A stretch of 64,000 nt of DNA from Thauera terpenica 58Eu (GCF_000443165.1 NZ_ATJV01000044.1:30263-94262), one strand, 5' to 3'. Positions 1-8,431 are shown, counted from the first letter of the stretch. Numbers and translations are program-made. The notes: generated from the sequence alone by a model not told the origin.

Positions 1-65
1 TCGTTGACGATTTTGCCGCCAGCGCGCGCGGCGCGGACGGCTTCGGCAGCACGGGCAAGCATTGA
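1..65 (+). CDS. dut: dUTPase (dUTP pyrophosphatase), C-terminal end only
   Basis: The third frame is open from the window edge and ends at TGA 63-65. The last residues read RGADGFGSTGKH. This matches the flexible C-terminal motif V of trimeric dUTPases (RGxGGFGSTG), the arm that closes over the active site when dUTP is hydrolysed to dUMP and pyrophosphate. Only about 20 residues are present, so the call rests on this motif alone. The stop codon overlaps the ATG of the next gene (TGATG), so the two are probably translationally coupled and both belong to nucleotide clean-up. Confidence 0.8.
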   Translation, partial: VDDFAASARGADGFGSTGKH

Positions 66-493
66 TGCCTCAGTACGGAATTCCGACCGCCGTTCATGTC
101 CTGTGTGAGCGCGGAGGCGAGGTGTTGTTGATGCGCCGCGCCGGGACCGGCTTTTTCGATGGCCTTTACAGCCTGCCCGGCGGGCACGTCGAAGCCGGAG
201 AGGCGGTCGGCGCCGCAGCGGTGCGAGAGCTGCGCGAGGAAACCGGCTTGCTGCTCACTGCGGCCGAGCTTGAATGGTTGGGTGTGGTACACCGGCGCTC
301 GGACACCAATCGCATCGATTTCTTCGTCCGCGCCAAGCGCTGGACTGGCGAGCCGCGGATTTGCGAGCCGGACAAGTGTGATCGCCTCGAGTGGCACGCG
401 CGCGATGAACTGCCCGTGCCCATGGTCGCCTACGTCGAGGCTGCGCTGCGTCAGACCTGTGCGCCATGGATGCTTGAGCTCGGCTGGGCTTGA
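65..493 (+). CDS. Nudix hydrolase (MutT-like)
   Basis: A 142-residue single-domain protein. The Nudix box lies at about residues 39-61: GGHVEAGE, then seven residues, then the REx2EETG core. The glutamates of the REx2EE core bind the catalytic metal. The family hydrolyses nucleoside diphosphates linked to another moiety (oxidised dNTPs, ADP-ribose, nucleotide sugars); the substrate cannot be read from the sequence. ATG 65 is preferred over TTG 62 because it overlaps the dut stop as TGATG. Coupling to dut fits a house-cleaning role in the nucleotide pool. Confidence 0.88.
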   Translation: MPQYGIPTAVHVLCERGGEVLLMRRAGTGFFDGLYSLPGGHVEAGEAVGAAAVRELREETGLLLTAAELEWLGVVHRRSDTNRIDFFVRAKRWTGEPRICEPDKCDRLEWHARDELPVPMVAYVEAALRQTCAPWMLELGWA

Positions 494-624
494 GCTGCTG
501 GCCTGGAAAGGGATGGGGCAGAGAGACGGATGCCGCATATTAACGCCTTCTGATAATCTTTCTCTCCTTCGCAAGGCCGGGCTGAGTTGTGAGTCCTGGA
601 TGGCACGTCGACAGGGGGAAGGTC

Positions 625-1290
625 ATGTTCAGTAGGACAGCAGGGGCGCCGAGTGGGCTTGAATCAGCCCGGTCGGTATTGACACGGAATGCACTTGGCG
701 CTGCCATTGCCATGCTTGCGTCCTTCGCCGTGGGGGCGTCAGAGCCACCTGATGTCGATCTGACACGGGCGCAGGAGATCAGCGCGGGACGGTGTTCGCT
801 GTGCCACGGGGTGGACGGGGAGAGTGCTTCGGCTCTCTATCCACGCCTGGCGGGTCAGCATCACCAGTACATCGCCAAGCAGTTGGGTGACTTTCAGTCC
901 GGCCGGCGCAAGAGCGACACCATGAGCAGCATGGCTGCAGACCTGACGCCAGAGGAAATGCTCGCACTCGGGGTGTTCTTCGAACAGAAGCCGACCAAGG
1001 CGCGCACGGCCCTCGACGCCGATCTGGTCGCCGTGGGGCGCTTCGTGTTCCACCGCGGCAATGAGTTCTCCGGGGTCGCCGCCTGTGCGTCCTGTCATGG
1101 TGAGCGCGGCCTGGGAACCGACCAGCTGCCACGACTTGCCGGGCAGGTGCCGAAATACATCGAGAGTCAGCTCAAATCCTTCGAGCAGCGCGAACGCACC
1201 AATGACAATGCCATCATGCATTCGATCGCCTCACGCCTGTCCGAGCTCGAGGTCAAGGCGGTGGCGGCCTACATCAGCACACTCAACTGA
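625..1290 (+). CDS. diheme cytochrome c, c4-like
   Basis: A 221-residue periplasmic protein. It has an N-terminal signal segment (hydrophobic ALGAAIAMLASFAVGA) and two class I cytochrome c lobes, each with one heme motif (CSLCH and CASCH). Two tandem lobes of about 90 residues match the c4 family, which shuttles electrons from the bc1 complex to terminal oxidases, including cbb3 (encoded near 26.5 kb). ATG 625 follows a strong GGGGGAAGG ribosome binding site; an upstream GTG at 589 has none. It converges with the sulfide dehydrogenase genes, with a perfect inverted repeat between. It may accept electrons from that enzyme (inference). Confidence 0.85.
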   Translation: MFSRTAGAPSGLESARSVLTRNALGAAIAMLASFAVGASEPPDVDLTRAQEISAGRCSLCHGVDGESASALYPRLAGQHHQYIAKQLGDFQSGRRKSDTMSSMAADLTPEEMLALGVFFEQKPTKARTALDADLVAVGRFVFHRGNEFSGVAACASCHGERGLGTDQLPRLAGQVPKYIESQLKSFEQRERTNDNAIMHSIASRLSELEVKAVAAYISTLN

Positions 1291-1302
1291 GCGCTGGACA
1301 AG

Positions 1303-1326
1303 AAACGGGGCCTATTGGCCCCGTTT
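1303..1326. terminator. bidirectional terminator between cytochrome c4 and fccB
   Basis: Perfect 10-bp inverted repeat AAACGGGGCC / GGCCCCGTTT with a TATT loop, lying between two convergent genes. Its A-rich and T-rich ends can serve either direction, though the following T-tract is interrupted. Confidence 0.7.
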
Positions 1327-1361
1327 GACTTTGTTGCCCTCGGCCTGCAGCGACCAGGATT

Positions 1362-2642
1362 TCAGGCCAGCATGTCTGCCCAGATGTTCTTCGCCCACGC
1401 CGCGGCGGTCTTGGCCTCGAGTTCGTTGGCGGCCATCGACACTCCCCCCGCACCCTGCACCGGCATCGGCTGCTTCTTTTCCGCGTCGTACTGGTGCACC
1501 GAGGCCACGTGAATGACGTTCTTGCTGTCCACGAAGCTGTAGCAGGTGTTCATCACCACCGGGGCTGGATTGGGTGCAATGCCGTCGATCAGGTTGAGGA
1601 TCGCCGCCACCGCAACCTTGGCGTGCTGGTTGGCCATGTGCCCCGACTTGGGCATGACGGGGGCGGGGAACAGAGCGTCGCCGAGCACATGGACACCGGG
1701 CACGCCCTTGGCCTCGAGGGTCAGCCAATCGACATCGACCCAGCGCTCATTGATCAGCGGCAAACCGGCGTGGACGGCGATGTTGCCCGCCCGCATCGGC
1801 GGAATGACGTTGAGCACGTTGGCCCTGACTTTCTCGAAATCGAGCTCGGCAGTGAGGGTGGACGCATTCACGCTGCGCAACTCGCTATTGGGAACGTACT
1901 CGAGCAGGCCTTTGTAGCCCTCGAAGGCTTTGGCGAACAAGGCCTTTTTCGACTGGATTTCGCCATTGGCGTCGAGCACCAGAACCTTGGACCTGGGTTT
2001 TGCCTGACGCAGGTAATTGGCCACCAGGCAGGCACGTTCGTAAGGGCCCGGCGGGCAGCGGAAGGGCGCCCTGGGGATGTGCAGCGCATAGACGCCGCCG
2101 TCGGCCATGTCCTCGAGTTGCTTGCGCAGCAGCACGGTCTGCGCACCGGCCTTCCAGGCGTGGGGGATGCGCTCCTCATTGCCGGTCAGGCCCGCGATTG
2201 CGTCGGTCATGAAGTCGATGCCGGGTGACAGCACCAGACGATCGTAGCTCAGGGTGCCGTTGTTGGCCGTGCTCACGCTGCGCTTGGCCGTATCCACTGC
2301 GGTGACCTCGTCGGTGATCAGGCGTACACCCCATTTCGACTTCAGGTTGTCGTAGCTGACGGTGATGTCCGCCATCTCCTTGAGGCCACCGATGACGAGG
2401 TTCGACACCGGGCAGGAGACGAAGCTGGGGTTGCGCTCGATCAGCGTCACATCGACCGTGCCTTCGCTCCACATGCGCAGGTATTTCGCGGCGGTGGCGC
2501 CGCCGTAGCCGCCTCCCACCACCACCACATGAGCGCGGCTCCTGGCACTCGGTGTGCTGGCGCAGCCGGCGAGACCCGCCAGCGTCGTGCTTGCTGCCGC
2601 AGCGAGGGCGGAGGTCTTCAGAAAATCGCGTCTGTTGATCAT
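1362..2642 (-). CDS. fccB: flavocytochrome c sulfide dehydrogenase, flavoprotein subunit
   Basis: A 426-residue FAD protein that oxidises sulfide to sulfur in the periplasm and passes electrons to the cytochrome subunit FccA. The N-terminus carries a twin-arginine signal (RRDFLK, then an Ala-rich hydrophobic stretch), so it is exported folded with FAD. The Rossmann motif VVVGGGYGGATAAKYLR follows at about residues 38-54. Cysteines in RCPPGPYERAC and in NTCYSF near the C-terminus are candidates for the redox disulfide of FCSD enzymes. It lies just downstream of the heme subunit gene. A related sulfide:quinone oxidoreductase is less likely given the Tat signal and the paired cytochrome. Confidence 0.9.
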   Translation of the reverse strand: MINRRDFLKTSALAAAASTTLAGLAGCASTPSARSRAHVVVVGGGYGGATAAKYLRMWSEGTVDVTLIERNPSFVSCPVSNLVIGGLKEMADITVSYDNLKSKWGVRLITDEVTAVDTAKRSVSTANNGTLSYDRLVLSPGIDFMTDAIAGLTGNEERIPHAWKAGAQTVLLRKQLEDMADGGVYALHIPRAPFRCPPGPYERACLVANYLRQAKPRSKVLVLDANGEIQSKKALFAKAFEGYKGLLEYVPNSELRSVNASTLTAELDFEKVRANVLNVIPPMRAGNIAVHAGLPLINERWVDVDWLTLEAKGVPGVHVLGDALFPAPVMPKSGHMANQHAKVAVAAILNLIDGIAPNPAPVVMNTCYSFVDSKNVIHVASVHQYDAEKKQPMPVQGAGGVSMAANELEAKTAAAWAKNIWADMLA

Positions 2643-2660
2643 TGTCGTCCGTCCTCTGTC

Positions 2661-2960
2661 TTATTTTTGCGCTGCATACCAGGCGGTGATGAGCTCGAGC
2701 TGAGTGTCGCTGTAGCCCTTGACGATCTGATGCATGATCGTTGCCGGCTTTTCGCCCGACTTGTAGTCCATCAGCTTTTGCATGAGCTTGTCCTTCGCTT
2801 CGCCCGCCAGCGACTCCATGCCACCCAGGCTGTGGCCGTTGGTGCCGTGACAGTTGGCACAGGTTGCGGCGAGATTTCGGGCCAGGTTGGGGTCCTGTGC
2901 CTGCGCGCTTGCGCTGAGTCCAATGAGGCCGAGCATGGCCAGAGCGTGCTTGAGATTCAC
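2661..2960 (-). CDS. fccA: flavocytochrome c sulfide dehydrogenase, cytochrome subunit
   Basis: A 99-residue secreted monoheme cytochrome c. It has a signal peptide (LAMLGLIGLSASAQA), heme motif CANCH followed by GTNGHS, and a downstream methionine in GGMESLAG. GTG 2960 is chosen because GGAGGGA lies just upstream and the signal peptide starts there; an in-frame start further up adds a non-signal extension. The small single-domain type is like FccA of flavocytochrome c (it could also be called c553). It accepts electrons from FccB. Its promoter region is shared with the divergent arsR-sox genes. Confidence 0.85.
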   Translation of the reverse strand: MNLKHALAMLGLIGLSASAQAQDPNLARNLAATCANCHGTNGHSLGGMESLAGEAKDKLMQKLMDYKSGEKPATIMHQIVKGYSDTQLELITAWYAAQK

Positions 2961-3147
2961 GTCGATGTCCCTCCGTTCCTGTATGTCGTGAAGCTTGGTC
3001 GTAGCCAGCAAAGGCAGCCAGAGCGTGATTTCGGGTAGCCGGCGCATGCCGGTGAAGCTGAGTATAGCGACATGAATGCGCCCCCGCGCGTGCCCTTCAA
3101 GCCGATGACTCCCCGCGTCAGGGTGATGCTGCATCGCATCAATATGA

Positions 3148-3193
3148 GCGCTTGACTATATAGCAATATAATTTTAGATTTGATCCAGATCAA
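3148..3193 (-). promoter_or_regulatory. putative fccAB promoter with FNR box
   Basis: A perfect FNR/ANR site, TTGATCCAGATCAA, sits at 3180-3193. Read on the minus strand, a -10-like hexamer TATAGT (3160-3155) places a start near 3148, about 39 bp from the box centre, close to class II activator spacing. On the plus strand the box is only about 26 bp before the arsR start codon, too close to activate arsR in the usual way. The sequence is direct; assignment to fccAB is inference. Confidence 0.65.
3157..3170. promoter_or_regulatory. AT-rich dyad, candidate ArsR-family operator
   Basis: TATAT-AGCA-ATATA is an inverted repeat with 5-bp arms in the intergenic region of the divergent fccAB and arsR-sox operons. 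It overlaps the putative fccAB -10 element and abuts the FNR box. AT-rich short dyads are typical of ArsR/SmtB operators, and the neighbouring gene encodes such a repressor. Binding is inferred. Confidence 0.45.
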
Positions 3194-3219
3194 AAAATGT
3201 CCGCATAAGCGAGGCTGAT

Positions 3220-3621
3220 GTGGAAGAGCTGAACAAGGTGTTCGAGAGCGTGGCCGACTATTTCAGTCTGCTTTCCGAACCGTCGCGGCTGAAGATCATG
3301 CACTGCCTGTGCAGCGGCGAAGAGTCGGTGAATGCCGTGGTGCAGGCGGCGGGCCTGACCCAGGCCAATGCATCGCGACACCTCAGTCTGTTGTATCGGG
3401 CGGGTGTGGTGGCGCGCCGCAGGGATGGAAATCAGGTCTTTTATCGCCTGATAGATCCGAATTTCGCTGAGCTGTGTCGCACCGTGTGCATCAGCATCGC
3501 CGCGCGCGATGAGGTGCAGCCCAGGGCTGCGCAGCGTGAGTCGCTGTTGCGCCTGGAGCGCGAACTGAAGCCGAAGCGCCGAACGCCGGGTACTGGCCGT
3601 GATTCAGACGCACAACAATAA
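3220..3621 (+). CDS. ArsR-family transcriptional regulator of the sulfur oxidation genes
   Basis: A 133-residue winged-helix protein. The core covers about residues 10-80, with recognition helix LTQANASRHLSLLYRAGVV and a wing at RRRDGNQVFYRL. Cysteines occur at 29 and 31 (after the first core helix) and at 86 and 90 (C-terminal helix). Sulfide/persulfide-sensing members of the family (SqrR, BigR, the Sox regulator of some bacteria) use one cysteine in each of these two regions. Start GTG 3220. It leads the soxCDYZAX operon and diverges from fccAB. A metal or arsenite sensor is an alternative, but no metal genes are near. The C-terminal tail after residue 100 is charged and probably disordered. 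Confidence 0.82.
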   Translation: MEELNKVFESVADYFSLLSEPSRLKIMHCLCSGEESVNAVVQAAGLTQANASRHLSLLYRAGVVARRRDGNQVFYRLIDPNFAELCRTVCISIAARDEVQPRAAQRESLLRLERELKPKRRTPGTGRDSDAQQ

Positions 3622-3636
3622 GAGGGGAGTGTGAGC

Positions 3637-4974
3637 ATGGCAAATATCGATGCCAGACCTGGTCGGATCAGGCCTGCACCGGAAAATTTTCTCACCCATG
3701 AACAGATTGTCGCGGTCAAGGAGGGGAGACGGGGTTTCCTGCGCACTGCCTTTGTGGCGGCTTCCGCCGCGATGGCGGCTCCTGCGGTGGTGCAGGCAGC
3801 GGTGCAGGGCGATCCGGCGATTCTTGAACTGCCGTCATGGAGCACCACACTCGGCATGCCGGTGGCCGCGAATCCCTATGGCTTGCCCTCACGCTATGAG
3901 CGTGCCCTGCAACGTCGCGAGAGTCCGGGCCTGACGCGTGTGGGCGGCTCGTCGGTGTCGTTTACGCCGCTGCAGGGTCTGTTCGGCATCATCACACCGT
4001 CCGGCCTGCATTTCGAGCGTCATCACCAAGGTTGGCACGATGTCGATCCGGCCAGGCATCGCTTGATGATCAACGGTCTGGTCAAGACTCAGGCCGTGTT
4101 CACCATGGACGACATCATGCGCCTGCCCTCGGTGTCGCGCATCCACTTCATCGAGTGTGGCGCCAACACCGGCATGGAGTGGGGCAACGTCGCCGTGCCG
4201 ACCGTACAGTATTCGCATGGCATGTTGTCCTGCTCCGAGTTCACCGGCGTGCCGCTGAAGGAGATACTCGACATGTGCGGCGCCGACTACAAGAAGGGCC
4301 GTTACGTGCTGGCAGAAGGCGCCGATGGCTCGTCGATGACACGCACGATCCCGATGGAGCTCATCGAGTCGGGCGAAGTGCTGGTTGCCTACGGCATGAA
4401 CGGCGAGATGTTGCGCCCTGAAAACGGCTATCCGCTGCGCCTGGTGGTGCCGGGTGTGCAGGGCGTGAGCTGGGTGAAGTGGCTGCGCCGTATCGAGGTT
4501 GGCGACCAGCCCTGGGCAAGCAAGGACGAAGCGGTGCATTACATCGACCTGATGCCCGATGGTCAGCATCGCCAGTACAGCTCCATTCAGGAGTGCAAGT
4601 CGGTCATCACCACGCCCTCGGGTGGCCAGTTGCTGCTCGACAAGGGCTTCTACAACATCTCCGGCCTTGCCTGGTCGGGCCGTGGCAAGGTGACCCGCGT
4701 TGACGTGTCCACCGACGGCGGCATCAACTGGCGCCAGGCGCGGCTGGAGACGCCGGTACTGTCCAAGGCCAGCACCCGCTTCAACATCGACTGGGTGTGG
4801 GACGGCAAGCCCGCCATCCTCCAGTCGCGCGCGGTCGACGACTCCGGCTATGTGCAGCCCGGCTATGGCCAGCTGCGCGCAGCGCGCGGGACCAGGTCGA
4901 TCTATCACAACAACGCCATCCAGTCCTGGAAGGTGGTCGAATCCGGGGAGGTGAGCAATGTCCAGGTTCTCTAA
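3637..4974 (+). CDS. soxC: sulfane dehydrogenase molybdenum subunit SoxC
   Basis: A 445-residue sulfite-oxidase-family molybdoprotein. With SoxD it oxidises the sulfane sulfur bound to SoxY during thiosulfate oxidation. A Tat signal is visible (RRGFLRTAFVAASAAMAAP) after a 30-residue extension. The molybdenum-ligand cysteine is C174 in HFIECGANT. A C-terminal dimerisation domain ends near GYGQLRAARG. ATG 3637 follows GAGGGGAG at good spacing; GTG 3631 would be too close to it. The 3' end overlaps soxD by 17 bp. Presence of soxCD predicts complete thiosulfate oxidation to sulfate without stored sulfur globules. Confidence 0.95.
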   Translation: MANIDARPGRIRPAPENFLTHEQIVAVKEGRRGFLRTAFVAASAAMAAPAVVQAAVQGDPAILELPSWSTTLGMPVAANPYGLPSRYERALQRRESPGLTRVGGSSVSFTPLQGLFGIITPSGLHFERHHQGWHDVDPARHRLMINGLVKTQAVFTMDDIMRLPSVSRIHFIECGANTGMEWGNVAVPTVQYSHGMLSCSEFTGVPLKEILDMCGADYKKGRYVLAEGADGSSMTRTIPMELIESGEVLVAYGMNGEMLRPENGYPLRLVVPGVQGVSWVKWLRRIEVGDQPWASKDEAVHYIDLMPDGQHRQYSSIQECKSVITTPSGGQLLLDKGFYNISGLAWSGRGKVTRVDVSTDGGINWRQARLETPVLSKASTRFNIDWVWDGKPAILQSRAVDDSGYVQPGYGQLRAARGTRSIYHNNAIQSWKVVESGEVSNVQVL

Positions 4975-6022
4975 GACGCTGATGGCGCTGCTCCTCGCCG
5001 GAGTGACGACCTCGGCGATCGCTTTCGAGCGCTATAAGGGTATCGGCCGCGTGGCAACCGAGGCTGAAGTAGCCGCCTGGGACATCGACGTGCGCCCGGA
5101 TTTCAAGGGTCTGCCCAAGGGTTCGGGCACGGTCGACGACGGCATCGAGCTGTGGGAAACTCATTGCACCAGTTGCCATGGCTCCTTCGGCGAATCAAAC
5201 GAGGTGTTCACGCCGATCGTCGGCGGCACGAGCGCGGATGACATCAAGACCGGGCACGTAAAGTCGCTCATCAGCGGTTCTTCGCCGCAGCGCACCACGC
5301 TGATGAAGGTCGCCACGGTGTCAACGCTGTTCGACTACATCCAGCGTGCGATGCCATGGACGGCACCGAAGTCGCTCAAGCCCGATGAGGTGTACGCGAT
5401 CCTGGCTTATCTGTTGAATCTGGCCGACATCGTGCCCGCCGATTTTGTGCTCAGCGATGCGAACATCCGCGAAGTGCAGGAGCGCATGCCCAACCGCAAC
5501 GGCATGACTACCGACCACGGCATGTGGCCCGGGGTAGCGGCCGCGAAGGCTGGGATGGGCAACGGCGGCAAGCCTGATGTCAGCAACGTGGCGTGCATGA
5601 AGGACTGCAAGAAGGAAGTCGAGATCGTTTCGGCTTTGCCCGATTACGCTCAGGATGCCCATGGCAACCTCGCCGAGCAGAACCGTCTGGTGGGGCAAAC
5701 CCGCGGCAAGCGGACCAGCGCTCCGGGCGAGCCTGCCGAGCAGGGCGAGCCGTCGGTGGCGGCGGCAGCCCTGGCGCTGGCGAATGCGAAGGGCTGCATG
5801 GCCTGTCATGGGGTGGCGAGCAAGCTGGTTGGCCCCGGGTACAATGAAATTGCTCAAAAGTATCAAGCTCAGGCCGATGCCGAAGAGATGTTGGTTGCCA
5901 AAGTGAAGCTGGGTGGCCAGGGAAACTGGGGCGCAATTCCGATGCCGCCCCAGGCGCATGTTGCGGACGAGGACATAAGACTGCTCGTGCAGTGGGTTCT
6001 GCAAGGTGCGAAAGCGCAGTAA
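4958..6022 (+). CDS. soxD: sulfane dehydrogenase diheme cytochrome SoxD
   Basis: A 354-residue periplasmic cytochrome, partner of SoxC, which takes the electrons released from SoxY-bound sulfur. It has a signal peptide (MALLLAGVTTSAIA). Heme 1 is CTSCH at 70-74 and heme 2 CMACH at 280-284, joined by a linker rich in Gly, Ala and charged residues, as in SoxD of Paracoccus. It overlaps soxC by 17 bp, consistent with stoichiometric translation. Confidence 0.94.
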   Translation: MSRFSKTLMALLLAGVTTSAIAFERYKGIGRVATEAEVAAWDIDVRPDFKGLPKGSGTVDDGIELWETHCTSCHGSFGESNEVFTPIVGGTSADDIKTGHVKSLISGSSPQRTTLMKVATVSTLFDYIQRAMPWTAPKSLKPDEVYAILAYLLNLADIVPADFVLSDANIREVQERMPNRNGMTTDHGMWPGVAAAKAGMGNGGKPDVSNVACMKDCKKEVEIVSALPDYAQDAHGNLAEQNRLVGQTRGKRTSAPGEPAEQGEPSVAAAALALANAKGCMACHGVASKLVGPGYNEIAQKYQAQADAEEMLVAKVKLGGQGNWGAIPMPPQAHVADEDIRLLVQWVLQGAKAQ

Positions 6023-6045
6023 CACCTCAAAAAAGGAGAGACGGG

Positions 6046-6513
6046 ATGAATCATCAACGCAGGGGTGCCCTGAAGACTGGCAGTGGTCTGGGCGTTTTCA
6101 GCCTGCTGCTTGCAGCCGGCATGATCAAGCCAGAAATGGCGCAGGCGGCCTGGAACAAGACCGCCTTCGAGGCCAAGACGCTGGATGCGGCTCTGGCCGC
6201 GGTCGATGCCGGAAAGCCGGTGGAGAGCGCGGATGTCGTCATTACCGCACCGGACATCGCCGAGAACGGTGCCGTCGTGCCGGTGGGCGTGCTCAGCAAT
6301 ATTCCCAAGACTGAATACATCGCGATCATGATCGAGAAGAACCCGAACATGCTCGCCGCCAGCTTCACCCTTCCCGAAGGCACTCTGGCCGACGTGCAGA
6401 CGCGGGTGAAGATGGGTCAGACCTCGGACGTGTATGCCGTGGTCAAGGCCGATGGCAAATTCTACATGTCGAAGAAGGAAATCAAGGTCACGCTCGGCGG
6501 CTGCGGCGGCTGA
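6046..6513 (+). CDS. soxY: sulfur carrier protein SoxY
   Basis: A 155-residue carrier of the sulfur intermediate. The C-terminus is the hallmark GGCGG, whose cysteine on a mobile arm is covalently loaded by SoxAX and visited by SoxB and SoxCD. The N-terminus carries a Tat-like leader (QRRGALKTGSGLG, then a hydrophobic stretch ending near AQAA). ATG 6046 lies after AAAGGAGAG. It forms the SoxYZ heterodimer with the next gene. Confidence 0.96.
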   Translation: MNHQRRGALKTGSGLGVFSLLLAAGMIKPEMAQAAWNKTAFEAKTLDAALAAVDAGKPVESADVVITAPDIAENGAVVPVGVLSNIPKTEYIAIMIEKNPNMLAASFTLPEGTLADVQTRVKMGQTSDVYAVVKADGKFYMSKKEIKVTLGGCGG

Positions 6514-6543
6514 TCAACGAACAGGTTCAGGAGAGATATCGAT

Positions 6544-6855
6544 ATGGCAAGCCCGATGCGTATTCGCGCCGCCGCCAAGGATGGCGTTACTGAAGTTCGC
6601 GTGCTGATGGCACACGTCATGGAAACCGGTCAGCGCAAGGACTCGTCCGGCGCCCTGATTCCGGCCCATTTCATCACTGAGTTGAGCGCCAGGCACAACG
6701 ACAAGCTGGTGCTGAGTGCCCAGTTTGGCCCCTCTGTATCCACCAACCCCTACCTCGCCTTCAAGTTCAACGGCGGCGCCAAGGGTGACAAGCTGGCGGT
6801 GACCTGGGTCGACAACAAGGGCGACACCCGCAGCGACGAAGTGCAGATCGCCTGA
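6544..6855 (+). CDS. soxZ: sulfur carrier partner protein SoxZ
   Basis: A 103-residue beta-sandwich protein without a signal peptide. It starts MASPMRIRAAAKDGVTEVRV and contains the family signature around HVMETGQRKDSSG. SoxZ is exported by hitchhiking on the leader of SoxY and scaffolds its swinging arm. Ribosome binding site AGGAGAG upstream. Length matches the family. Confidence 0.96.
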   Translation: MASPMRIRAAAKDGVTEVRVLMAHVMETGQRKDSSGALIPAHFITELSARHNDKLVLSAQFGPSVSTNPYLAFKFNGGAKGDKLAVTWVDNKGDTRSDEVQIA

Positions 6856-6970
6856 GACCTGTCGGCCCCTGCTGCCGGCGGGTGGGCCACAGGCGGACGA
6901 GCGCGCGCCGCGCGCTTGCAGCTGCCAGTCAAGAACGGGCAACGAGGATATGGACCTCGGAGGAGAGACG

Positions 6971-7768
6971 ATGAGAAAACAATTCAAGGCGGTCGCGCTG
7001 AGCCTTGCGCTGGCATTTGCCGCGCCGGCCTTCGCGCAGGATGAGCTTAATTTCGACGCATATCGTGAAATGCTCGCCGATGGCAACCCCGCCGAACTGT
7101 ACGAGATGGAAGGCGAGGAGTTGTGGCGCACCGCGCGTGGGCCCAAGAACGCCACGCTCGAGCAGTGTGACCTTGGTCTCGGGGCCGGCGTCGTGCCGGG
7201 TGCAGCGGCGCAGTTGCCGCGCCATTTTGCCGACACCGACAGGGTGCAGGACCTGGAGTCGCGTTTGATGTACTGCATGGAGACCCTGCAGGGAATCCCG
7301 TCCGAGCAGATCATCAAGGGCAAGTTCCTGAAGGATGAGCGCGCCAAGCTTGCTGCCCTGGTGGCCTATGTGGTGACGCACTCCAATGGCGAGAAGATCG
7401 CCATCGACCTGTCTCACCCCAAGATGAAGGAGATGTACGCGCTCGGTGAGAAGGCCTTCTACTACCGTACAGGGGCCATGGACTTTGCCTGTTCGTCCTG
7501 CCATAGCCAGGATGGCAAGCGGATTCGGGCCACCCAGTTGCCCAACATCACCAAGCCAGAAGGCGCAGCGGCGGGCTGGGGCTCATGGCCGGCTTACCGC
7601 GTGTCGAACTCGCAGTTCTGGACCATGCAGCATCGCCTGTGGGACTGCTTCCGTCAGCAGCGCACTGCCGAGCCCATCTTCGCCTCGGACGTGACGATCG
7701 CGCTGTCGGTGTTCATGGCGGGCAAGGGCAATGGTGCCGAGGCCGTGTGGCCTGGTGTGAAGCGCTAA
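6971..7768 (+). CDS. soxA: L-cysteine S-thiosulfotransferase subunit SoxA (monoheme type)
   Basis: A 265-residue cytochrome that with SoxX couples thiosulfate to the SoxY cysteine. Signal peptide cleaved after AFAQ. Only one heme motif is present (CSSCH). In the N-terminal lobe cysteines in EQCDLG and MYCMET probably form a disulfide where diheme SoxA has heme 1. The active-site heme-ligand cysteine, which carries a persulfide in known SoxA, is in LWDCFRQQR. ATG 6971 follows GGAGGAGAG; an upstream in-frame ATG at 6950 lacks a leader-like start. Confidence 0.95.
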   Translation: MRKQFKAVALSLALAFAAPAFAQDELNFDAYREMLADGNPAELYEMEGEELWRTARGPKNATLEQCDLGLGAGVVPGAAAQLPRHFADTDRVQDLESRLMYCMETLQGIPSEQIIKGKFLKDERAKLAALVAYVVTHSNGEKIAIDLSHPKMKEMYALGEKAFYYRTGAMDFACSSCHSQDGKRIRATQLPNITKPEGAAAGWGSWPAYRVSNSQFWTMQHRLWDCFRQQRTAEPIFASDVTIALSVFMAGKGNGAEAVWPGVKR

Positions 7769-7782
7769 GGGGAGGGAACGCC

Positions 7783-8382
7783 ATGAAGAAACTGTTCATT
7801 GTTGCGCCGCTGGCGCTGTGCGCCTCGGTGGCAATGGCCGACGAACTGCAGGCCAAGGTCGAGGACATGATGCTGAAGTCTTTCCAGGCCAACGGCATTG
7901 CCACGCTTGAGCGGCAGAAGCAGGACGAAGTGCAGAAGGCTTGTTCCAGTCCGACTCCCCCCGACGCCGACACCATGAAGCGCCTCGAGGCCGCCGAGAT
8001 GGCGACGATCAAGTGGCCTGCCGATGGTCACTACATCGATGGCGACTGGAAGGAAGGGCAGAAGATCGCATTGAGCGGTCGTGGCCTGACCTGGACCGAC
8101 AAGACGCCTGATAACAACGGTGGCGGTTGCTACAACTGTCACGCGATGGATCCGAAGGAGGTGTCCGCAGGCACGATCGGAGTGAGCCTCGAAGGTTACG
8201 GCAAGACGCGTGGCAATTCCGAAGAGGTGATCAAGTACACCTGGGGCAAACTGTGGAACTCGAAGGCTTACAACGCGTGCAGCGACATGCCGCGTAACGG
8301 TTTCGGCGGCATCCTGACTGAAGTCCAGATCCGCCATGTGATGGCTTATCTGTTCGACCCGGCCTCACCGGTCAATCAGTAG
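7783..8382 (+). CDS. soxX: SoxX cytochrome subunit of the thiosulfotransferase
   Basis: A 199-residue periplasmic monoheme cytochrome that accepts the electrons from SoxA. Signal peptide to about residue 20 (APLALCASVAMADE). Heme motif CYNCH follows a Gly-rich run; the distal methionine is probably in CSDMPRNGFGG. Ribosome binding site GGGGAGGGA, 14 bp after soxA. An N-terminal extension of about 80 residues before the heme puts it in the longer SoxX class. Confidence 0.94.
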   Translation: MKKLFIVAPLALCASVAMADELQAKVEDMMLKSFQANGIATLERQKQDEVQKACSSPTPPDADTMKRLEAAEMATIKWPADGHYIDGDWKEGQKIALSGRGLTWTDKTPDNNGGGCYNCHAMDPKEVSAGTIGVSLEGYGKTRGNSEEVIKYTWGKLWNSKAYNACSDMPRNGFGGILTEVQIRHVMAYLFDPASPVNQ

Positions 8383-8431
8383 GCGTCCTCAGCAAGCGTT
8401 CCCGCAAGCACCTCATCTGGCGCTTCGGAGC

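Noticed and set aside
1494..2228. 244-codon plus-strand frame over fccB
   Set aside because: Shadow of fccB; composition typical of antisense translation in GC-rich DNA.
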